5,425 nt of DNA from Firmicutes bacterium UBA4049. GTDB taxonomy: Bacteria; Bacillota; Desulfotomaculia; Desulfotomaculales; Nap2-2B. The position numbers and the translations under genes are program-made. The stretch spans positions 1 through 5,425 of the forward strand of contig DFZT01000079.1 in assembly GCA_002382755.1 (NCBI GenBank). Reading direction: 5' to 3'. Positions 1 to 5,425 of this stretch are shown piece by piece. How positions within the stretch are numbered: position 1 is the first letter of the stretch; every line of letters starts with the position of its first letter. The notes below the pieces were generated by a model. The model made no database searches, was not told the DNA's origin, and saw only the letters and a list, made by a program, of their open reading frames with translations.

Positions 1-1
1 T

Positions 2-166
2 CGCTTTCTTGAAATAGCCTTCGGTTCCGCAAGGGAACTGCATTACCAGTTCGGCTTGGCCAGCCGCTTGGGTTATACAAATGAGTTGGATGTTCCCGAA
101 TGCGACTCGAAAATGGCGGAGACCGAGAAGGTTCTGAGCGCCTTGATTCGGTCAATGCGTGACTAA
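2..166 (+). CDS. Four-helix-bundle protein, S23 / 23S rRNA intervening-sequence family (3' end only)
   Basis: The frame is open from the left edge and ends at TAA 164-166, leaving 54 C-terminal residues; the start lies outside the window. The visible part contains SARELHYQFGLASRLGYTNE, followed by a helical tail ending ETEKVLSALIRSMRD. This fits the last two helices of the small (about 120 residue) S23-type family, where a motif like E-x-x-YQL-x-LA-x-x-LGY precedes a final helix ending in LIRSL or similar. Members are encoded within 23S rRNA intervening sequences or, as probably here, as free-standing genes. The molecular role of the family is poorly known, although the fold is a pentamer-forming four-helix bundle. 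The gene converges with metF and has no evident functional tie to it. The assignment rests on pattern recognition of a fragment. Confidence 0.72.
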   Translation, partial: RFLEIAFGSARELHYQFGLASRLGYTNELDVPECDSKMAETEKVLSALIRSMRD

Positions 167-187
167 CAGCCTACAGCCTATAGCCTA
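167..187. repeat. Three tandem 7-bp units (cagccta, cagccta, tagccta)
   Basis: Directly after the TAA of the S23-type gene there are two identical CAGCCTA units and a third that differs only in its first base (TAGCCTA). The array fills 21 of the 52 bases between the two convergent genes. Short heptameric tandem arrays occur in intergenic DNA of some bacteria and can vary in copy number. No function can be read from the sequence. Confidence 0.6.
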
Positions 188-218
188 AACAACCTGAGTA
201 GTAACTTCAGCTCTATTA

Positions 219-1088
219 TTAGCGCGGGGAGATAAGCAGGCTTTTTACAGCTTCGTTAATCTTCTGAGCAATATAAGCGTTATTCATAGTGTAAAGGTGT
301 ATACCGTCAACACCTTGAGAAACAAGGTCTACAATCTGATCGACAGCATAAGCGATTCCGGCGTCGCGCATCGCTATAGGATTGTTTTCATACCGATTCA
401 TCATAGCGGTGAACTTTTTAGGAAGATTAACTCCGCAGAGCGATACCATCCGTTCAATCTGCTTTTTATTAACAACCGGCATAATCCCCGCTTCTATCGG
501 CACAGTTATTCCCGCGTGTTCTACCCGCTCCAAAAATGTGTAAAAATAATTGTTATCGAAAAAGAGTTGGGAAATTAAATGATCCACACCACTTTCCACC
601 TTGATTTTTAAATTGAGTATATCAGCAGCAAGGCTGACAGCTTCGTTATGCCCCTCCGGATAGCAGGCCGCGATGATGTTGAAATCGCTGTTTTTTCTGA
701 TAAAGGAAATTAAATCACTGGCGTACCTAAAATCCTGCTTTGGAGGAATATCCGGGTTAATGTCGCCTCTTAACGCCAATATATTTTCTATATTGTTGGC
801 TTTCAGTCGCTCTAGCAGGGAGAGGACTTCCTCTTTAGTCTGGCTGATACAAGTCAGATGGGCGACAGATTCTATGTGATATTGGTTCTTTATGGTCGAT
901 GAAATTGCAATAGTTGATTCGCTGTTGTCACTGCCGCCTGCGCTGTAAGTTACGCTGATAAAGTCAGGAGAAAGATTAACAAGCTCGTTTAGCGTTTTAT
1001 AGATGGTATCTAAAGGAGAGGTCTTTTTGGGGGGGAAAACCTCGAAGGACAGTACTGTTTTTATCTTGAATAATTCTGTTATTTTCAT
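219..1088 (-). CDS. metF: Methylenetetrahydrofolate reductase, MetF-type
   Basis: This 289-residue protein has the length and motifs of bacterial MetF, a cytoplasmic FAD-dependent TIM barrel that interconverts 5,10-methylene-THF and 5-methyl-THF for methionine synthesis or the methyl branch of the Wood-Ljungdahl pathway. SFEVFPPK (14-21) carries the catalytic Glu16. DFISVTYSAGG (42-52), LALRGD (104-109, the flavin-contacting Asp109), AACYPEGH (140-147), ISQLFFD (172-178, substrate-side Gln174), GIMPV (201-205) and the C-terminal GIHLYTMN (262-269) follow in the usual order. The ATG at 1088 has AGAAAGG eight bases upstream (1097-1103 on this strand). It is a single-domain form without the eukaryotic regulatory domain, so it depends on a partner or NAD(P)H for electrons. 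No metV-like gene lies beside it: downstream is the convergent S23-type gene and upstream the intergenic region. It is divergent from hdrA-mvhD. The family call is firm; the physiological direction is not. Confidence 0.95.
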   Translation of the reverse strand: MKITELFKIKTVLSFEVFPPKKTSPLDTIYKTLNELVNLSPDFISVTYSAGGSDNSESTIAISSTIKNQYHIESVAHLTCISQTKEEVLSLLERLKANNIENILALRGDINPDIPPKQDFRYASDLISFIRKNSDFNIIAACYPEGHNEAVSLAADILNLKIKVESGVDHLISQLFFDNNYFYTFLERVEHAGITVPIEAGIMPVVNKKQIERMVSLCGVNLPKKFTAMMNRYENNPIAMRDAGIAYAVDQIVDLVSQGVDGIHLYTMNNAYIAQKINEAVKSLLISPR

Positions 1089-1153
1089 AGTAACAGCCTT
1101 TCTCTGTTTTCTTATGCGGCAGCAACAAGTTTTTTCAAGCGTTCAATACTGTT

Positions 1154-1222
1154 TCAGGCTATTGATAACTGCAAAGCAATAAAAAACCCCATAGCGTTTA
1201 ATGGTTTAATGATTTCTTTCAT
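1154..1222 (-). CDS. Possible 22-residue leader peptide upstream of metF
   Basis: An ATG at 1222 (minus strand) opens a 22-codon frame ending in TGA at 1156-1154, 65 nt before the metF ATG. An AGGAG (1233-1237) lies 10 bases upstream of the start, a better match to the anti-Shine-Dalgarno than metF's own site. The peptide begins MKEIIKPLNAMGFF and ends with a hydrophobic stretch, FFIALQLSIA. It has two Met residues and no run of one amino acid that would suggest classical attenuation. It may be a translated leader, a remnant of a larger gene, or chance. I do not recognise the peptide. Confidence 0.25.
   Translation of the reverse strand: MKEIIKPLNAMGFFIALQLSIA
1176..1207 (-). promoter_or_regulatory. 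Weak hairpin followed by a T run inside the metF leader
   Basis: Read on the minus strand, AAACC is followed by 14 bases and then GGTTTTTTATT. This gives a five-pair stem running straight into a T tract, with an alternative inner CCAT/ATGG pairing. The arrangement resembles a weak intrinsic terminator lying within the small leader ORF, as would be expected of an attenuator. The stem is short and AT-rich, so the call is tentative. Confidence 0.2.
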
Positions 1223-1331
1223 TTTATCATTACTCCTATGACAATGGCTATAATAAACGAGAAAAAACACCAAAGTATTCCTCAAAGTTTTTTTCTTTCC
1301 ACAAGAAGCCCAACCGTATAAAGGAAAATTA

Positions 1332-1352
1332 ATAGCTCAAACAATTAGCTAT
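1332..1352. repeat. 6-bp inverted repeat (ATAGCT, 9-nt spacer, AGCTAT)
   Basis: Perfect half-sites lie at 1332-1337 and 1347-1352. The symmetry extends outward with one mismatch. The repeat is near the middle of the divergent region, about 55 bp upstream of the candidate hdrA promoter, so an operator role is possible. In AT-rich DNA a 6-bp match could also be chance. Confidence 0.3.
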
Positions 1353-1406
1353 AACTATATTCTATTATTGCAATAAAGGATCACAATGACTTGATGAAGA
1401 ATAATA

Positions 1407-1435
1407 GTTACAGTTTCAGCAGGAATCAAGATAAT
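1407..1435 (+). promoter_or_regulatory. Candidate sigma-A type promoter for hdrA-mvhD
   Basis: GTTACA (1407-1412, four of six matches to TTGACA) is separated by exactly 17 bases from GATAAT (1430-1435, five of six matches to TATAAT). Transcription would begin near 1442 and leave a leader of about 94 nt before the GTG of hdrA. A weaker alternative, TTGCTC-18-CACAAT at 1485-1514, would leave almost no leader and would start within the ribosome binding site. The assignment rests on hexamer match and spacing only. Confidence 0.35.
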
Positions 1436-1454
1436 TCGGCATAGGGGGTTCTTT

Positions 1455-1472
1455 ATGCAGAAAAAAATTTAG
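1455..1472 (+). other. Five-codon mini-ORF with a G-rich ribosome-binding-like site, in the hdrA leader
   Basis: AGGGGG (1443-1448) stands six bases before ATG 1455, which opens a five-codon frame (MQKKI) closed by TAG at 1470-1472. The ATG lies in the right arm of a GCATA/TATGC hairpin (1439-1458, 10-nt loop). Past the TAG the same frame stays open to TGA 1527-1529, inside the hdrA ribosome binding site. It may be a leader mini-ORF, gene debris, or coincidence. Confidence 0.2.
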
Positions 1473-1522
1473 GCAAGCGCCGTTTTGCTCATTCTTGATT
1501 ATTACGGACACAATAAAATCTT

Positions 1523-1528
1523 GAGGTG
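1523..1528 (+). promoter_or_regulatory. Ribosome binding site deciding the GTG start of hdrA
   Basis: GAGGTG (within TGAGGTGAT, 1522-1530) sits seven bases before GTG 1536. The next in-frame Met is at residue 57, inside the conserved IGGHMAQ segment and after the FAD-binding GGGISG motif, so the GTG is the only sensible start. Confidence 0.85.
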
Positions 1529-1535
1529 ATAGAAA

Positions 1536-4500
1536 GTGGAAAAAGAACAGATTGAACAGCTCCGCAAGATCATTCCGGACAGCAACTTCGGAGATGTGCT
1601 GGTTGTAGGCGGAGGCATCAGCGGTATACAGGCATCCCTCGATCTTGCCACTGCCGGTTTTAAGGTTTATCTGGTTGACTCAGCGCCGACCATTGGCGGC
1701 CACATGGCCCAGCTTGACAAGACTTTTCCCAGCAACGACTGCTCCATGTGTATCGAATCTCCCAAATTCGTTGAGTGTAACAGGCACCCGAATATAGAGA
1801 TTATAACCTATACAGAAGTAGCCAGTGTGAAAGGTCAGCCGGGAGATTTCAAGGTAACGCTGCTTAAAAAGCCCAGATATGTATTAGAGGACAAATGCAC
1901 GGGCTGCACTGTCTGTGTAGAGTACTGCCCGGTAAAATACCCTGACAAATTCAATCAGGAAATATCGGATAATAAAGCAATTCATATATACTTCGCCCAG
2001 GCCATTCCCCTTAAGCCTTATATAGATGACAGCTGCCTTTACCTTAAAGAGGGTAAATGTTCTATTTGCCAGGGAGTTTGCAAAAATGACGCCATAGATT
2101 TAAAACAAGCCCCGGAGGAGGTAGTAATAAAAGTAGGCGCCGTGATTCTGGCGCCCGGCTACGAGCCGTTTGATCCCAGATTGAGGGAGGAGTACAGGTA
2201 CGGAGAGTTTGAGAATGTTGTAACCAGTATGGACTATGAAAGGCTGTTATGCGCCACCGGGCCATACGAAGGTGAAATACTGCGCGCTTCAGATAAGAAG
2301 CACCCCCATAAAATAGCCTGGGTTCACTGCGTCGGTTCCAGACAGGTTCTTCCCGGCGGCAACAGCTATTGTTCAGCCGTATGCTGCACCTATACACAAA
2401 AACAGGTGATTCTGACAAAAGACCACGACGCCGAGGCCAGGTGTGTCATATTCCATAACGATATTCGTTCCTACGGCAAGGATTTCGAACGATTCTACCA
2501 GAGAGCGGAAAATCTACCCGGAATTGAGTTTATTAGAAGCTATATAACAATAGTAAAAGAGGACCCGGAAACCAAAAATGTGACCGTGCGGTATTCTACA
2601 ACCGACGACGGAGTAAAAGAGGAAGAGTTCGATATGGTGGTCTTATCAGTCGGATTGACCCCTCCTCGCGGTTTCAAAGACCTGGCGGAAAGGTTCGGCA
2701 TCAAACTTGAGTCTCACGGATTCTGCAAAGTCAATCCTTTTAAACCTATGGAAACCTCCCGCCCGGGAATCTTTATAAGCGGCGCCTTCCAAGGCCCTCT
2801 GGATATCCCCGAATCGGTTTTCAGCGCCAGCGGCGCCGGTTCCCAAATAGGTGAACTCCTTAACTTCAGGCGGGGAAATCTTGCTAAAGAAAGGATCTAT
2901 CCGCCGGAAAGGGATGTTTTGCCGGAAGATCCCAAAGTGGGTGTCTACGTGTGTCATTGCGGCGCCAATATCGGAAGAATAGTAAATGTTCCTTCAACAG
3001 TTGAATATGCCTTGACATTACCCAATGTTGTTCACGCTGAAGAAAATCTCTTTATTTGTTCCAGCGAATCCGCCGCAATGCTGGCGAAAGACATCCGGGA
3101 AAGAGGGCTCAATCGGGTGGTTGTCGCCGCCTGTACTCCAAGGACGCACGAGCCGCTGTTCCGGGACACCCTCCGGGAGGCGGGAATTAATCAGTATTAT
3201 TACGAAATGGCGAATATCAGAGAACATTGCTCCTGGGTGCACTCCAAGGAAAAAGAGGAAGCCACACGTAAAGCAAATGATATAATCCGGATGGCGGTAG
3301 CAAGGGCCTGCCATCTGGAGGCCCTGCAGGAATTTGATCTGCCCGTCGACAAAAGAGCGCTGGTGGTCGGAGGAGGCATAGCCGGCATGACCTGCGCTCT
3401 CTCCATAGCCAACCAGGGACATGAGGTATACCTGGCGGAAAAGAATACAGAGCTTGGGGGAATAGCGCGAAAACTGCATTATACCCTGGAGGGGCTGGAT
3501 GTTCAGGCTTATCTGAGCGATCTCATAAGAAAGGTATACCGGCATCCTCTATTGCATGTGTATACTAACGCGACTATCACTGAGGCCAGCGGCTATGTAG
3601 GAAATTTCGTAACCAAAGTGAAGTCGGCTAATAGAGTAGCAGAAATCAAACATGGCGTCACCGTCATTGCTACCGGCGCTGACGTATACAAGCCTACCGA
3701 ATACCTTTACGGAGAAGACGACAGGGTTATGACCAACCTTGAACTTGAAGAACAAATCGCCAGGAAAGAGGAAAGGGTGGTTAACGCCGAGAGCCTGGTG
3801 ATGATTCAGTGCGTAGGCTGCAGAAACGCAGACAGGAATTACTGCAGCAGGATCTGTTGCAGCCAATCTGTCAAGAACGCCTTGAAACTGAAAGAGATAA
3901 ACCCCGACATGGATATATACATTCTCTTCCGGGATATGAGAACATATGGTTTTAAAGAGGATTATTACAGGGAAGCGGCAGGTAAAGATGTAAGGTTCAT
4001 CCGCTATGAGCCTCAGGACAAACCCGAGGCGGAAGCTGTCCAGGAGGGCGGCAAGAGCGTTCTTAGAGTTACCGTGACAGATTATGTTTTGGGAAAGAAG
4101 CTTGAACTGGACGCCGATTTGATTGCCTTAGCCGCCGCCGTTGTTCCTTCCGAAGACAGAAAGGAAGTAGCCGGATTATTCAAGGTAACTTTAAGCCCGG
4201 ATGAATTCTTCCAGGAAGCCCATGTCAAACTAAGACCTGTTGATTTCGGAGCGGAAGGAATTTTCCTCTGCGGGTTAGCTCACTATCCCAAGCTGATACC
4301 GGAATCGATTAGCCAGGCTTATGGAGCTGCCGGCCGGGCCTTAACGCTTCTCTCACACGATACAGTCACAGCCTCCGGATCTGTCTGCGAGGCGGACGAG
4401 GATAAGTGCATTTCGTGCGGGGCGTGCATCTTGGCGTGCACATACGGCGCCATAGATTTTTATGAGACGCCGCAGGGCAGAAAAGCCAGAGTTAATGCAG

Positions 4501-4649
4501 TGCTTTGTAAAGGGGACGGCCTGTGCAACACAAAGTGCGCAACAGGAGCTATTTCTCTCAAACACTATACCGATGATGAGATCTTCAGCCAAATTTTAGC
4601 GGCGGCTGCAGATAAAGAGATCATCCAACAAAGCGAGGCGGCTGTTTGA
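1536..4649 (+). CDS. hdrA: HdrA, electron-bifurcating iron-sulfur flavoprotein, long tandem form
   Basis: This 1037-residue protein matches HdrA, the cytoplasmic FAD/Fe-S subunit at the branch point of heterodisulfide-reductase-like bifurcating complexes. The first module (1-455) has FAD motif GGGISG (25-30), IGGHMAQLDKTFP (53-65), an inserted ferredoxin with Cys121/124/127/131 and Cys167/175/178/182, a CX13CX3CC cluster motif (Cys265/279/283/284) and GIFISG (411-416). Residues 465-600 are the domain that is N-terminal in methanogen HdrA (VCHCG 472-476, CTPRTHEPLFR, MANIREHCSWVH 558-569). The second FAD module (605-945) has GGGIAG (612-617), Cys759/770/774/775 and GIFLCG (908-913) but no inserted ferredoxin. 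A ferredoxin (948-1008) closes the protein, with Cys958/961/964/968 and Cys991/Asp994/Cys997/Cys1001. Methanogen HdrA is about 650 residues, so this is the roughly 1000-residue bacterial form. It lies 43 nt before mvhD, presumably in one operon. The electron donor and acceptor cannot be read from the sequence. Confidence 0.95.
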   Translation: MEKEQIEQLRKIIPDSNFGDVLVVGGGISGIQASLDLATAGFKVYLVDSAPTIGGHMAQLDKTFPSNDCSMCIESPKFVECNRHPNIEIITYTEVASVKGQPGDFKVTLLKKPRYVLEDKCTGCTVCVEYCPVKYPDKFNQEISDNKAIHIYFAQAIPLKPYIDDSCLYLKEGKCSICQGVCKNDAIDLKQAPEEVVIKVGAVILAPGYEPFDPRLREEYRYGEFENVVTSMDYERLLCATGPYEGEILRASDKKHPHKIAWVHCVGSRQVLPGGNSYCSAVCCTYTQKQVILTKDHDAEARCVIFHNDIRSYGKDFERFYQRAENLPGIEFIRSYITIVKEDPETKNVTVRYSTTDDGVKEEEFDMVVLSVGLTPPRGFKDLAERFGIKLESHGFCKVNPFKPMETSRPGIFISGAFQGPLDIPESVFSASGAGSQIGELLNFRRGNLAKERIYPPERDVLPEDPKVGVYVCHCGANIGRIVNVPSTVEYALTLPNVVHAEENLFICSSESAAMLAKDIRERGLNRVVVAACTPRTHEPLFRDTLREAGINQYYYEMANIREHCSWVHSKEKEEATRKANDIIRMAVARACHLEALQEFDLPVDKRALVVGGGIAGMTCALSIANQGHEVYLAEKNTELGGIARKLHYTLEGLDVQAYLSDLIRKVYRHPLLHVYTNATITEASGYVGNFVTKVKSANRVAEIKHGVTVIATGADVYKPTEYLYGEDDRVMTNLELEEQIARKEERVVNAESLVMIQCVGCRNADRNYCSRICCSQSVKNALKLKEINPDMDIYILFRDMRTYGFKEDYYREAAGKDVRFIRYEPQDKPEAEAVQEGGKSVLRVTVTDYVLGKKLELDADLIALAAAVVPSEDRKEVAGLFKVTLSPDEFFQEAHVKLRPVDFGAEGIFLCGLAHYPKLIPESISQAYGAAGRALTLLSHDTVTASGSVCEADEDKCISCGACILACTYGAIDFYETPQGRKARVNAVLCKGDGLCNTKCATGAISLKHYTDDEIFSQILAAAADKEIIQQSEAAV

Positions 4650-4676
4650 AATATATAGTAGTAAATAAAGAAAATC

Positions 4677-4682
4677 AAGGAG
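4677..4682 (+). promoter_or_regulatory. Ribosome binding site of mvhD
   Basis: AAGGAG, continuing as AAGGAGAT to 4684, lies 10 bases before ATG 4693. The 43-nt gap after the hdrA TGA holds no terminator-like hairpin, which supports co-transcription. The ATG at 4683 is in another frame and is not the start. Confidence 0.75.
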
Positions 4683-4692
4683 ATGGGGAAGA

Positions 4693-5425
4693 ATGAGTTC
4701 GGGATCAAAACCAAAGATACTGGGTTTTGTATGTAATTGGTGCTGCTACGGAGGAGCGGACCTTTGCGGGGTTTCCCGCTTTCAATACCCCCCTTATATA
4801 AGGCTGATCAGGGTGATGTGCTCGGCCAGAGTCGACATGGCGCATATATTCCTGGCTTTCTCAACCGGACAGGACGGGGTGTTTGTCGGCGGTTGCCACC
4901 TCAACGACTGCCATTATATTACGAACGGGAATTATGATGCGTTTAGCATGGTTTCTATCTGCAAAAAAATACTCGGGCACATAGGGGTAAACCCCGAAAG
5001 ACTGAGACTGGAATGGGTATCCGCAGGCGAAGGGATTCGTTTCGCCAATATTATGAACGAATTCGGCGCGCAGATAGCTAAGTCCGGGCCTCTTGGCAAA
5101 AGTGAAGGAATAGACGAACAGATATTGAAGTTCCGGCTTGAAGTCGCGGCAAAGCTTGTTCCCTATATCAGGCTGGTGCAGACGGAAAGAATGAGAGTGC
5201 CTGTAAGAACGGAAGAAGAGTATCACAAATTTTTCGCCAGTGACGAGTTCAACAGGCTGTTTGAAGAGACAATTGCGGAGAAATTGGCCATAGGCCAGAT
5301 TATCGCGCTCTTGCAGAAAGGGCCTCTTGCAACACCGGAAATCTCCAAGGCTTTAGGCCTGACCCCGTCCGAGGTGTCAAGGTTTTTGATCAGTTCGTCA
5401 AGGCAAAAGTTTGTCAGGTATGACG
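4693..5425 (+). CDS. mvhD: MvhD/FlpD-type 2Fe-2S electron-transfer subunit with C-terminal extension (3' end outside window)
   Basis: The frame runs from ATG 4693 to the window edge without a stop (244 complete codons). Residues 8-135 match the MvhD/FlpD family, the small [2Fe-2S] subunit that carries electrons between HdrA and a hydrogenase, formate dehydrogenase or other partner. Conserved signatures are GFVCNWCCYGGADLCGVSR (11-29), YPPYIRLIRVMCSARVD (32-48), DGVFVGGCHLNDCHY (61-75) and EWVSAGEG (107-114). The candidate cluster cysteines are 14, 17, 43, 68 and 73; Cys18 and Cys25 are extra. Stand-alone family members end near 140 residues. Here at least 100 more follow: a charged helical linker (about 140-195) and a segment (about 199-244, with GPLATPEISKALGLTPSEVS) that looks like a winged-helix DNA-binding-type fold. 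That segment has no cysteines, so it adds no cluster. The gene follows hdrA closely, as in known hdrA-mvhD pairs. The family call is firm; the role of the extension is unknown. Confidence 0.93.
   Translation, partial: MSSGSKPKILGFVCNWCCYGGADLCGVSRFQYPPYIRLIRVMCSARVDMAHIFLAFSTGQDGVFVGGCHLNDCHYITNGNYDAFSMVSICKKILGHIGVNPERLRLEWVSAGEGIRFANIMNEFGAQIAKSGPLGKSEGIDEQILKFRLEVAAKLVPYIRLVQTERMRVPVRTEEEYHKFFASDEFNRLFEETIAEKLAIGQIIALLQKGPLATPEISKALGLTPSEVSRFLISSSRQKFVRYD

Larger units (their letters stand above)
1089..1535. other. AT-rich divergent intergenic region between metF and hdrA
   Basis: These 447 bp hold no long coding frame on either strand and are clearly more AT-rich than the flanking genes. 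They must contain the start signals of both metF (leftward) and hdrA (rightward). Visible elements are a possible 22-codon leader ORF on the minus strand, a 6-bp inverted repeat at 1332-1352, a candidate plus-strand promoter at 1407-1435, a small hairpin at 1439-1458 and a five-codon mini-ORF at 1455-1472. I did not recognise a SAM riboswitch, T-box or other known leader RNA. No good sigma-A promoter for metF stood out, although several A/T-rich -10-like hexamers exist on the minus strand. Confidence 0.7.

Noticed and set aside
194..210. Possible bidirectional terminator between the S23-type gene and metF (CTGA-GT stem with one bulge)
   Set aside because: The stem is only six pairs with a bulge and no T run follows on either strand.
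297..578. Plus-strand open frame of 93 codons opposite metF, and another at 673-879
   Set aside because: Both are shadows of metF, whose conserved motifs occupy the minus strand across the whole stretch.
1089..1330. SAM riboswitch or T-box leader for metF
   Set aside because: These are common before Firmicute methionine genes, but I could not find the conserved core segments or a strong terminator; a covariance-model search would settle it.
1470..1472. In-frame TAG read as pyrrolysine in the mini-ORF
   Set aside because: There is no supporting Pyl machinery or conserved protein; the frame is too short to argue for recoding.
2062..2418. Minus-strand open frame of 118 codons inside hdrA
   Set aside because: It lies antisense to a fully motif-supported HdrA sequence, its product has no recognisable domain, and its composition is that of a shadow frame.
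3018..3545. Minus-strand open frame of 175 codons inside hdrA, with other short antisense frames at 2646-2957, 3549-3866 and 4353-4592
   Set aside because: All are antisense to conserved HdrA coding sequence and resemble no known family.
4650..4692. Terminator or extra gene between hdrA and mvhD
   Set aside because: The 43-nt gap is AT-rich without a hairpin and holds only the mvhD ribosome binding site.
4861..5226. Minus-strand open frame of 121 codons opposite mvhD
   Set aside because: The plus strand here encodes clear MvhD motifs and the antisense product is unrecognisable.

Overview
The window reads as a chromosomal segment of an anaerobic bacterium, most likely a Firmicute of the Peptococcaceae/Desulfotomaculia/Pelotomaculum kind. 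This is inferred from strong AGGAGG-type ribosome binding sites, moderate GC with an AT-rich intergenic region, and a flavin-based electron-bifurcation cassette (HdrA plus MvhD) next to a methylenetetrahydrofolate reductase gene. The species cannot be fixed from the sequence alone.

Layout. Bases 2-166 hold the 3' end of a plus-strand gene for a four-helix-bundle protein of the S23 / 23S rRNA intervening-sequence type. Three tandem 7-bp units (167-187) lie in the short gap that follows. metF (219-1088) is on the minus strand and converges with the S23-type gene. A 447-bp AT-rich divergent intergenic region (1089-1535) separates metF from a plus-strand unit. It contains a possible 22-codon leader ORF before metF, a candidate promoter and a small hairpin before hdrA, and no larger gene. 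hdrA (1536-4649, GTG start) encodes a 1037-residue HdrA with two FAD modules. After a 43-nt gap comes mvhD (4693 to beyond the window end), a FlpD/MvhD-type 2Fe-2S protein with a long C-terminal extension ending in a predicted winged-helix-like segment.

How the genes may work together. In the heterodisulfide-reductase family HdrA carries the bifurcating FAD, and MvhD passes electrons between HdrA and a hydrogenase, formate dehydrogenase or other partner. In Moorella thermoacetica, MetF, MetV, HdrABC and MvhD form one complex, so metF beside hdrA-mvhD suggests a link to C1 / Wood-Ljungdahl electron flow. Here, however, metF is divergent and has no metV beside it, so a shared complex is only a hypothesis. 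No hdrB or hdrC is visible; they could lie beyond the right edge.

The points most worth a second look are the tandem HdrA architecture, an Asp replacing a Cys in the C-terminal ferredoxin motif, the extended MvhD, and the leader elements in the divergent region. No mobile element, CRISPR array, tRNA or rRNA was seen.
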